A stretch of DNA of 9,871 nt. It comes from Planctomycetota bacterium (GTDB lineage: Bacteria; Planctomycetota; Planctomycetia; Planctomycetales; Planctomycetaceae). The stretch lies in NCBI GenBank assembly GCA_013151585.1, contig JAADHY010000221.1, positions 2,721 through 12,591 of the forward strand. The letters run 5' to 3'. The notes below the pieces were generated by a model that had not been told where the DNA came from, did not search any database, and was given only the letters and a program-made list of their open reading frames with translations. A program made the translations under genes and the position numbers. This document shows positions 1 to 6,008 of the stretch, piece by piece. The first letter of the stretch is position 1. Each line of letters starts with the position of its first letter.

Positions 1-1
1 G

Positions 2-736
2 GATCGGTGGCTGGGCACGTGGCGTTTTTTGTGGCTGGGACCGATTGCAGTCCTGCTATGCGGACTGTACTGCACGCATTCGCGGGGCGGCCTGCTCGCG
101 GCGGGAGCCGCTGGGATAACGCTGGTTTACTTCCGCTATGGCTGGAAGCCGGCAGCCGCCCTGGGTGTCCTGGGGCTGGCCGCTCTCCCCTTATTGGGCG
201 GCCGGCAGGCCAGCATTGATCTGGAAAGCGGCACCGGACACGAGCGGATTCTGCTTTGGCGCGACGGTTTCGTCGCCATCCAATCGCCGGACGTTTTGTT
301 CGGCATCGGCTTGGGCATGTACGAAGACGTCGCCGGCCTGGTCGCGCACAATTCCTTCATTCATGCCTACGTCGAGTTGGGGCTGGTCGGCGGAACGTTG
401 TTTTTCGGATGTTTCTTCTTTTCCGGGTTGGCCCTAATCCGGATGCGGCGTTTCCTTTCCCGAATCCCTGATCGTGACCTGCGCCGGATGTATCCATTTG
501 TGGCGGCCGTGCTTGTCGGGTGGTGCATGGGGATGATGTCGCTGTCGCGTTGCTACGTAGTCCCGACTTACATGGTGGCGGCCATCGGTGCGGTCTACGT
601 GAACCTGGTCCGAGCGCACCTGAAGCCGGTGCCCCTGCTGATTCGGTGGGACACTCAGAACCTGATCCGCTTGGCAACAAGCAGTGCCGCGCTTTTTGTT
701 TCGTTGTTCGTTCTGACGATCTCTTTGGCGAGATGA
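2..736 (+). CDS. O-antigen polymerase/ligase (Wzy/WaaL-type), C-terminal part, 5' end outside window
   Basis: This frame is open to the left edge, so only the last 244 residues are visible and the true start lies upstream. The protein is a multi-pass inner-membrane protein. Early in the fragment it carries a membrane helix followed by THSRGGLLA, which resembles the SRGG motif of the Wzy_C/O-antigen ligase family (PF04932). The large extracytoplasmic loop follows, with GIGLGMYEDV and then AHNSFIHAYVELGLVGG, the family's GxGxGxf...HNsfl...ElGlvG signature. The catalytic-type His is in that AHNSF segment. Two or three further helices follow. Members either polymerise lipid-linked repeat units or ligate glycan to an acceptor on the outer face of the inner membrane; sequence alone does not separate the two. 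It ends in an ATGA overlap with the flippase gene, so the two are almost certainly co-translated. The family call is firm, the exact activity is not. Confidence 0.85.
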   Translation, partial: DRWLGTWRFLWLGPIAVLLCGLYCTHSRGGLLAAGAAGITLVYFRYGWKPAAALGVLGLAALPLLGGRQASIDLESGTGHERILLWRDGFVAIQSPDVLFGIGLGMYEDVAGLVAHNSFIHAYVELGLVGGTLFFGCFFFSGLALIRMRRFLSRIPDRDLRRMYPFVAAVLVGWCMGMMSLSRCYVVPTYMVAAIGAVYVNLVRAHLKPVPLLIRWDTQNLIRLATSSAALFVSLFVLTISLAR

Positions 737-2244
737 TGAAACGCGTCCCGCGATTGACAATCAACCTGCTGGCCACCTGGGGCGATTACGCCACCGGGGC
801 GCTGATCTGCTTGATTTTGATGCCGTTCGTCCTGCACACGCTGGGCGACACGACGTACGGACTTTGGCTGTTCATCAATTCCATTGCCGGCTATTCGGGG
901 CTGCTCAACCTCGGTTTCGGCGAAACGATCAGCCGTTACGTGGCCGCGCATCACGCGCGGAACGAAACCCATCGGATGAATCAAGTTGTGAACGTCATCG
1001 GCGCCGTCTATCTGGCGATGGGAGCCGTGGCGATCGCGGCGGCTTTGGGATTGGCGTGGGCCGCTCCTTGGTTGGGCGATTGGAGCGGCGCATCGCTGGT
1101 CGAGATTCGCTGGGTGTTCGTCATTTTGGGGATCAACACGGCGGTGGGCATCGTCGGCAGTGTCTTCGGAGGCGTGCTGGTCGGGATTCAGCGGTTCGAT
1201 CTCGAGCGAGGTATGATCTTCGTCTCCGGTGTCGCTCGCTTCTATCTGACGATTTTCTTGCTAAGCCAGCGCCACGCGCTTCTGACGCTCGCCTTGATCT
1301 TCTTGACCGTCACGACGATTGAGAATGTGGGCTACGTTTACTTCGCCTTTCGGAAAGTCCCCGGGCTGTCGTTTGGGCGACGTTATCTGTCGTGGCCGGT
1401 TCTGAAGGAGTGTTTCTCGTTTAGCGGCTTTGCTTTCTTGCACAACGTCTCGCAGCGAGTGATCTGGGCGACCGACAACATTGTGATCGGGTTCGTTCTC
1501 GGGGCCGAAGCAATCGTGCCGTACTTCATCGCGGCTCGGCTCTGCGAGTTCATCAGCAAGCCGGTGACGTGTGTCGGAATGGTCATGATGCCGCGGGCGG
1601 GAGAGCTACACGCCCATGAGAAGACTCGAATGTTGCAATCGCTGCTGACCAAAGGGCTCGGCTTCGCCTTTCTGCTGATGATGGGCTTTTTTATTGGCGC
1701 CGGCTTCTTCGGCAAAGCGGTGATTGAAACGTGGGTGGGGGCCGGCTACGACGAAAGCCATCTTCTGCTGCTCGTACTTTTGGGGGCCCGGATCGTGTCG
1801 ACGCCCATGGAGGTGGTGCGGGCGGTCATGTTCGGAATGGCTCGGGTTCGCGTGCCGGCGTTGTTGTATGCGCTGGAGGCTCTGGCCAATCTGGGGCTGA
1901 CGCTGGTGCTGATCCGCCCCTTTGGATTGATGGGCGTCGCTTGGGGAACGGCGGTCCCCTTGATCGCTGTGGAGTTGGGGCTGTTGCTGCCCTACGCGTT
2001 GAAACAACTGGGGTGCGAGCCACGACGGCTGCTGCGCGAAGCGATCGCTCCGCAACTGCTGCCGTTGGCGGCCTTGCTGGCGTATTCGGTGCTTGTCTCG
2101 CGGCGTGTCACCGGGAGGGGTTGGCCTCTGCTTTTCGCTATTGCCGCCGCGGGTGGGGCCGTGCTAGCCGTGGTTTGGTTGGCGCAACAGATTGTCTGGC
2201 GGCGGTGGGGGTCCCAGGAAGACACCGTCCCGGAAATGTTGTGA
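733..2244 (+). CDS. Wzx-type polysaccharide flippase (MATE/MVF-like superfamily)
   Basis: The 503-residue protein is hydrophobic throughout, with about 12-14 predicted membrane helices, which is the normal size for Wzx/RfbX-type lipid-linked oligosaccharide flippases. The N-terminus fits the family: a first helix, then TTYGLWLFINSIAGYSGLLN, then LGFGETISRYVA, corresponding to the family's yGlw...gy..lldlGl...i.ryva pattern. Its role would be to move undecaprenyl-linked repeat units from the cytoplasmic to the outer face of the inner membrane. I chose the ATG at 733 because it overlaps the upstream stop in ATGA; the ATG at 736 is an equally plausible neighbour. The frame is open further upstream to 520, but that part would overlap the polymerase gene and is not expected to be used. 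A charged, non-membrane tail of about 14 residues ends the protein. The substrate cannot be read from sequence. Confidence 0.88.
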   Translation: MMKRVPRLTINLLATWGDYATGALICLILMPFVLHTLGDTTYGLWLFINSIAGYSGLLNLGFGETISRYVAAHHARNETHRMNQVVNVIGAVYLAMGAVAIAAALGLAWAAPWLGDWSGASLVEIRWVFVILGINTAVGIVGSVFGGVLVGIQRFDLERGMIFVSGVARFYLTIFLLSQRHALLTLALIFLTVTTIENVGYVYFAFRKVPGLSFGRRYLSWPVLKECFSFSGFAFLHNVSQRVIWATDNIVIGFVLGAEAIVPYFIAARLCEFISKPVTCVGMVMMPRAGELHAHEKTRMLQSLLTKGLGFAFLLMMGFFIGAGFFGKAVIETWVGAGYDESHLLLLVLLGARIVSTPMEVVRAVMFGMARVRVPALLYALEALANLGLTLVLIRPFGLMGVAWGTAVPLIAVELGLLLPYALKQLGCEPRRLLREAIAPQLLPLAALLAYSVLVSRRVTGRGWPLLFAIAAAGGAVLAVVWLAQQIVWRRWGSQEDTVPEML

Positions 2245-2264
2245 CCGCTCTGGCAACAGAGAGG
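2245..2264 (+). promoter_or_regulatory. Possible RNA hairpin with GNRA loop next to a Shine-Dalgarno
   Basis: Directly after the flippase stop, CTCTG (2248-2252) pairs perfectly with CAGAG (2257-2261) around a GCAA tetraloop of the stable GNRA class. A G/A mismatch and two more C-G pairs (2245-2246 with 2263-2264) can extend the stem. The 3' arm runs into the GAGGAG Shine-Dalgarno (2261-2266) of the next gene, so folding could lower its translation. There is no T-run, so it is not a classical terminator. Regulation is inferred from geometry only. Confidence 0.35.
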
Positions 2265-2266
2265 AG
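2261..2266 (+). promoter_or_regulatory. Shine-Dalgarno GAGGAG that sets the start of the first GNAT gene
   Basis: GAGGAG lies 9 nt before the ATG at 2276. It supports that start over the in-frame GTG at 2192, which lies inside the flippase gene. Confidence 0.7.
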
Positions 2267-2275
2267 CGTAGTTCG

Positions 2276-3577
2276 ATGAGATCGACGTGCCCGACAAGCT
2301 GGCATGTGTCCGAGCTGAACGACATCGCCGAGCTGCGCGCTTTCGGACCGCTTTGGGGCCATTTGATGGAGCGGACTCCGGTGCCGTCTTACGTGCAGTC
2401 GCTCGAGTTCTTGCGAGCGTTTTGGTCGGTGGTCGGTGCGGGGCGGCGGCTTCGGGTCGTCCTCGCGCATGAAAACGCGGAAGTGGTGAACGCATGGCCT
2501 TTAGCCACGGTTGCGCCGCACGGCTCGATCACCGGACTGCGTTGGCTGACGCACGCCACGCCGGAATTCGCGATTTGGAGCGGTGCCGTCGGAGCTCCGT
2601 CGATCACCGCGATCAAGGCGGCTCTGCAATATCTGACCGGCTCCGTGCGCGATTGGGACGTGCTGGAACTGTTTAGCCGGTCGAAGGACGTGTCGGAGCC
2701 TTCGGCCCTCGACGCAGCTTTTCGCGCGGCCGGGCTCCGAGCGACCCACGTGCCGCTGGGCTTTGTTGCCTTTGTGGATTGTCGCGGCGATCACCGGAGC
2801 TATTGGAAGCAGCGGCCGATCAGTTACCGCCGGCGACTCGCGCAATGTACAGAGCAACTGCAGGGCCACGCCCGTCTTCGCTACCTGCGCGCGCGATCGG
2901 GGGAGCCGGGGGACGAGCCGTTGCGGTCAGCGGATGGTTGGCTGGCAGTCTGCCGGGATCTGATCGCCGGCCAGGAAGGAACCGGTGGGAGAAGCGCCGT
3001 TGCAAGACGGGCGAACGGCAAGCGACAGCTCACCGTCGGGTCGGACAGAGATGCCGGTTCCGGCTTGGCCGCTTCGAATCGGCAGACGGTTACCGAGGAC
3101 ATTGGCCAACGATACCGGCCGATCGTCCAACCTCCGTTCAGGCTCGTGGCGGAACTGCACGAAACCGCGTCGAACGACCGTGCCGTCGACTGGAACGTGT
3201 TGACGCTCGATGACCGTGCGGCTGCGTTCGTCTACAGCTACGTTTGGAATGGACACGTCCAGGTCGTGTGCTCCGGACAGCGATCCGGTCCCGATGGTCA
3301 GGCGGCGATGGCCCTGCTGATCGCCCGCATGATCGAAGACAGCTTTCGTCGAGGCGACCAGTCGGTCCACCTGGGGCCGGGGCTTTTCGGAGCTGCTCAA
3401 GGCGCTCAGACGACCACGCTTTTGCTGTCGCGCTGGGTTTTCTGCTCGCGGCGAACGTTCCGCGGCCGAGTGGCGCGATTGAAGTTGCGGCCGAAGAAAA
3501 CGATGGTTGGCTCGATGGTTCTAGAGGGTACCCGGGAGGTGGGCTACGGCCTCGAACTTGACAGGGAGCAGGAGTGA
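2276..3577 (+). CDS. Divergent GNAT/FemAB-like acyltransferase (BioF2/CelD type), possibly altered catalytic site
   Basis: The 433-residue soluble protein resembles the BioF2-like GNAT family (PF13480), whose members sit in exopolysaccharide loci. Visible in order: an N-terminal half with SYVQSLEFLRAFW and a block ending DWDVLELFSR; the signature YWKQRPISYRRRL at residues 176-188, equal to the family's y..l....r..lrr; a hydrophilic region of about 80 residues (208-290) that seems longer than usual; and a C-terminal half with VDWNVLTLDDRAAAFVYSY, ARMIEDSFRRGD and HLGPG (365-369). In relatives the last motif is followed by a Tyr/Cys-Lys pair; here the stretch reads LFGAAQGAQ, so that Lys is missing. 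It follows the flippase by 31 nt and is probably in the same transcript. It may acylate amino sugars or may have become non-catalytic. The fold call is good, the activity uncertain. Confidence 0.72.
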   Translation: MRSTCPTSWHVSELNDIAELRAFGPLWGHLMERTPVPSYVQSLEFLRAFWSVVGAGRRLRVVLAHENAEVVNAWPLATVAPHGSITGLRWLTHATPEFAIWSGAVGAPSITAIKAALQYLTGSVRDWDVLELFSRSKDVSEPSALDAAFRAAGLRATHVPLGFVAFVDCRGDHRSYWKQRPISYRRRLAQCTEQLQGHARLRYLRARSGEPGDEPLRSADGWLAVCRDLIAGQEGTGGRSAVARRANGKRQLTVGSDRDAGSGLAASNRQTVTEDIGQRYRPIVQPPFRLVAELHETASNDRAVDWNVLTLDDRAAAFVYSYVWNGHVQVVCSGQRSGPDGQAAMALLIARMIEDSFRRGDQSVHLGPGLFGAAQGAQTTTLLLSRWVFCSRRTFRGRVARLKLRPKKTMVGSMVLEGTREVGYGLELDREQE

Positions 3578-3723
3578 AAGCTTCGGCGGGGAGCCGCAGG
3601 CCTGCTCGTCGTCTGCCGGAGGGCCGCGGTCCGTCGCCGCTGCCAATGGGCCACGGTTAGGACAGACACCAGCGAGCGTGTCTTTCCGGTGCCGGAAAAA
3701 GGCGAATAGAGATAACCGTTCGG

Positions 3724-3758
3724 AGACGACAAAAAGTTCCGTCGTTTGATGGGGAACT
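3724..3758 (+). promoter_or_regulatory. Possible H-type pseudoknot in a 5' leader
   Basis: ACGAC (3726-3730) is complementary to GTCGT (3741-3745); a G-U and an A-U pair can extend this stem outward to 3724/3747. AGTTCC (3735-3740) lies inside the first loop and pairs perfectly with GGAACT (3753-3758) outside it. The two stems therefore interlock, with a 4-nt A-rich first loop, no bases between the stems and a loop of about 5-7 nt. The element ends 60 nt before the ATG of the second GNAT gene. The stems could alternatively be mutually exclusive. Chance occurrence is quite possible. Confidence 0.25.
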
Positions 3759-3805
3759 GCAGACGCCAGCGAATCTCGCGACTGGGGCCCGAGGCGAGAA
3801 GAAAC

Positions 3806-3810
3806 GGGAG
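3806..3810 (+). promoter_or_regulatory. Shine-Dalgarno GGGAG for the second GNAT gene
   Basis: GGGAG lies 8 nt before the ATG at 3819. A TTG at 3816 is in the same frame just upstream, but the spacing and the stronger codon favour the ATG. Confidence 0.6.
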
Positions 3811-3818
3811 TTGTATTG

Positions 3819-5120
3819 ATGTCAGACACATCTCAACTTGACGAAATGGTGCGGGCGTTCGATCGCAATTCGGTCGCTCGGGGTTCGACATGTCTCGACC
3901 CGGAACGCCGCGAGTCGACCGAACTTCCGCCGGTCGAAGTCATTCCATTCGACGCCGAAGCGAAAGCAGACGCCGAGTTTGCCGGCGTGATCGCCCGCTG
4001 GCAGGAGGTGTTCGACGGCGACCCAGATGCGCACATCACCCAGCATCCGGAATATGTGCTGGAGGAGCTGAAGGCCGAGGCGTTGCGTGCGGAAAACGAG
4101 TCGAAAAAGAGGCTCCTCTCGTGCGGGGTTTTGATTGCCTTTGGCTGGCGCGGTTGGGCGGGGCTAGCCATTCTGGTGCCGAAGGTTCTTCGCCTGCCCC
4201 TTGTGCCGAAGCTGGGGCCGGCCTGGCAACTGACAGGCTGGCGGCTTGCGGGTAATCGATTTTTGGGCGATCCGTCCGGCTCGGTCCAAGTGGCCTTGTT
4301 GCAAGAGGCGGCCCGCTACGTCGGTCATTCAAACCGCCACATGTTGCTGATCGAGGATCTGGACGAGCAGACAGAGCTTTGGCGGGCGGTCCAGTCCGTC
4401 GATCAGCGACGGACTCGCGTGGTCCTGCCCGTTCCCTTTCAGGAAAGGCATCGGATTCGGTTTCCCGAAGAACCAGACGATTATTGGAAAAGTTTCTCGT
4501 CGAAAACCCGTAACAAATTTCGGCGACGACTGAGGAAAATTGGACCGATTGAGCTACTTCGAGTGACGGAAACTGAGCAGGTCGCGGACTTCCTCCGCCA
4601 AGCTCACCAGGTTTCGTTGCACACGTGGCAAACGCAACAGCTCGGTCTGCGCGTGCGCAATGACGAACGGGAACACCGTCTGCTGACTCGGCTTGCTCGG
4701 TTAGGCGCTCTGCGGAGCTACTTGCTGCGGCGCGACGGCCAGCCGATCGCCTTCTTGATCGGGACGCAGTTCAACGGCCGATTCGATTACGAAGAAGTCG
4801 GCTACGACCGCCGCTTCGCGGACTACTCGCCCGGCCAAGTGCTGCTGCTGAAAGTGCTGGAGGACCTGCAGGCCGAACGGCCGCCGGAATGGTTCGACTT
4901 CGGCGGCGGAGACGCCTCTTACAAACGCCTTTTCGCAACTCATTCCTCCAAAAGCGGTAACGTGTGGCTGATGCCGTCAACTTTTCGCACAAGCGTGACG
5001 ATGGGGATTCTGAAGGCTCAAGACACCGCCAGACGTGGCCTCCGAGCCGCATTGGCCGGAACGGGCCTCTTGACGAAAGTTCGTCAATGGATCCGCCGAG
5101 GCCGATGGCGGAGACACTGA
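3819..5120 (+). CDS. GNAT/FemAB-like acyltransferase (BioF2/CelD type)
   Basis: This 433-residue protein is a canonical member of the BioF2-like GNAT family (PF13480). About 50 N-terminal residues are hydrophilic and probably disordered. A first GNAT-like half follows, with ITQHPEYVLEEL (residues 73-84) and LVPKLGPAWQLTG. The signature DYWKSFSSKTRNKFRRRLRK is at 221-240. The second half contains LLRRDGQPIAFLIG, YEEVGYDRRFADYSPGQVLL and the classic FDFGGGDASYKRLFA starting at 359, with Lys369 intact. Relatives are annotated as acyltransferases of polysaccharide synthesis and share the double-GNAT architecture of Fem aminoacyl transferases; they are cytoplasmic. It has the same length as the upstream GNAT protein, and the two are diverged paralogues at best. 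A likely role is N-acylation of an amino sugar in the repeat unit, which is inference. The C-terminal tail is very basic (RRGRWRRH), which could favour membrane or nucleic-acid contact. Confidence 0.85.
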   Translation: MSDTSQLDEMVRAFDRNSVARGSTCLDPERRESTELPPVEVIPFDAEAKADAEFAGVIARWQEVFDGDPDAHITQHPEYVLEELKAEALRAENESKKRLLSCGVLIAFGWRGWAGLAILVPKVLRLPLVPKLGPAWQLTGWRLAGNRFLGDPSGSVQVALLQEAARYVGHSNRHMLLIEDLDEQTELWRAVQSVDQRRTRVVLPVPFQERHRIRFPEEPDDYWKSFSSKTRNKFRRRLRKIGPIELLRVTETEQVADFLRQAHQVSLHTWQTQQLGLRVRNDEREHRLLTRLARLGALRSYLLRRDGQPIAFLIGTQFNGRFDYEEVGYDRRFADYSPGQVLLLKVLEDLQAERPPEWFDFGGGDASYKRLFATHSSKSGNVWLMPSTFRTSVTMGILKAQDTARRGLRAALAGTGLLTKVRQWIRRGRWRRH

Positions 5121-5164
5121 AAACGCGGAATGTCCGGGCTCCCACAACGAGAACAAGGGTGTCC

Positions 5165-5210
5165 GCTTGCGCTCCAACCGAAACGCCAGCTTGCGACCGT
5201 CAGACCGAAA
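5165..5210 (+). repeat. Short imperfect direct repeat upstream of the deacetylase gene
   Basis: The 165-nt gap before the deacetylase gene has no gene. Inside it two half-site pairs repeat in the same order: GCTTGCG (5165-5171) then ACCGAAA (5177-5183), and GCTTGCG (5189-5195) then ACCGAAA (5204-5210). The inner spacers are 5 and 8 nt. The array ends 75 nt before the deacetylase ATG. It could be a regulator binding site or a small tandem duplication. No clear -35/-10 pair is visible nearby. Confidence 0.4.
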
Positions 5211-5285
5211 TGCGTGGCGCGAACATTGTGAGGTCCAAAGACACAACAGACGTTTTGGGATGTTTTTTGCAAAGAACCTTCGCCG

Positions 5286-6008
5286 ATGAGCATTCTTCGA
5301 CAAGCGATGAAACATGTGTTGGCGGGGCTGCTCCCGCCGCGGCTGTTACTGGTTCGTGGCAGTCAGTCGGCCGCTGGCCAGCCGCTTTGCGTATCGCTGA
5401 CCTTCGATGACGGTCCGCACCCCGAACACACGCCGCGGCTTCTGGACGCTTTGGCGGAGGCCGGTGCGCAAGCGACCTTCTTCGTCATCGGCGAGAAGGC
5501 CCGGCGCTATCCGCACTTGCTGCGACGCATCGTCCAAGAGGGACACGAATTGGGCAACCACACGCTCTCGCATGCTGAGCCAAGCCAGACGACCGCGGAA
5601 GCGTTTCTTCGCGAGGTCCGCCGGACCAGGCGACTTCTCCAAGACCTGGTCGGCTGCGACACCCGGTTGGTTCGCCCCCCGAAAGGGGAACTGACACCGG
5701 CCAAGTGCGTCGGCCTCTGGAGAATGGGCCAAACGATTGTGCTTTGGAACGTTGATCCTCGCGACTACGCCATGCGTCTGCGCATGGAAATAGACCGCTG
5801 GACCGGCCAGTATCGGCCGGCGGCCGGCGACATTGTGCTGCTGCACGACATGTATCCCTTCGCGGAGTTCGCCGTCCGGGAGCTCGCCCGAGCCGAACCG
5901 CTGCAGGCGGTGCGGTGGGTGTCCGTGTCGCACTGGCTCGGACGCCCGTCGGACCACACCCCGGACGTCGAACGTGAGGTTCCGCGCTGCCAAGGAGTCC
6001 CGACATGA
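5286..6008 (+). CDS. Polysaccharide deacetylase, NodB homology domain (CE4 family)
   Basis: The 240-residue protein is almost entirely one NodB domain (PF01522), a metal-dependent deacetylase that removes acetyl groups from N-acetylhexosamines. All five motifs are visible: TFDDGP (39-44) with the catalytic Asp and metal Asp41/Asp42, HTLSH (His92 and His96, metal ligands), RPPKG (130-134, usually RxPyG), the motif-4 region VLWNVDPRDY (152-161), and LLHD with His187. ATFFVIG at 63-69 is the usual core strand. I see no signal peptide; the N-terminus is only mildly hydrophobic and has basic residues, so the enzyme is likely cytoplasmic or on the inner face of the membrane, like NodB. The start at 5286 has a weak Shine-Dalgarno; the ATG at 5307 is an alternative. 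It ends in an ATGA overlap with the next gene, preceded by a good AAGGAG, so the two products are probably made together. The activity call is firm, the substrate unknown. Confidence 0.9.
   Translation: MSILRQAMKHVLAGLLPPRLLLVRGSQSAAGQPLCVSLTFDDGPHPEHTPRLLDALAEAGAQATFFVIGEKARRYPHLLRRIVQEGHELGNHTLSHAEPSQTTAEAFLREVRRTRRLLQDLVGCDTRLVRPPKGELTPAKCVGLWRMGQTIVLWNVDPRDYAMRLRMEIDRWTGQYRPAAGDIVLLHDMYPFAEFAVRELARAEPLQAVRWVSVSHWLGRPSDHTPDVEREVPRCQGVPT

Larger units (their letters stand above)
3578..3818 (+). other. Non-coding spacer between the two GNAT genes
   Basis: This 241-nt stretch holds no convincing gene. It contains an inverted repeat TTTCCGG-TG-CCGGAAA (3683-3698) without a following T-run, the pseudoknot candidate at 3724-3758, and the Shine-Dalgarno of the next gene. 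I see no clear sigma-70 promoter. A promoter or a processing/attenuation site for the downstream genes is possible but unproven. Confidence 0.5.

Noticed and set aside
520..732. Longer N-terminus for the flippase starting at 520
   Set aside because: It would overlap the polymerase/ligase gene by more than 200 nt, the extra residues are not membrane-like, and ATG733 gives the usual flippase N-terminus with an ATGA overlap.
1606..2055. Long open frames on the - strand opposite the flippase and other genes
   Set aside because: They are glutamine-, arginine- and proline-rich mirror images of real genes in GC-rich DNA, with no recognisable domain.
3558..3749. Small + strand frame of 63 residues in the GNAT spacer
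   Set aside because: No ribosome-binding site, overlap with the end of the first GNAT gene, and serine/arginine-rich composition without a pattern.
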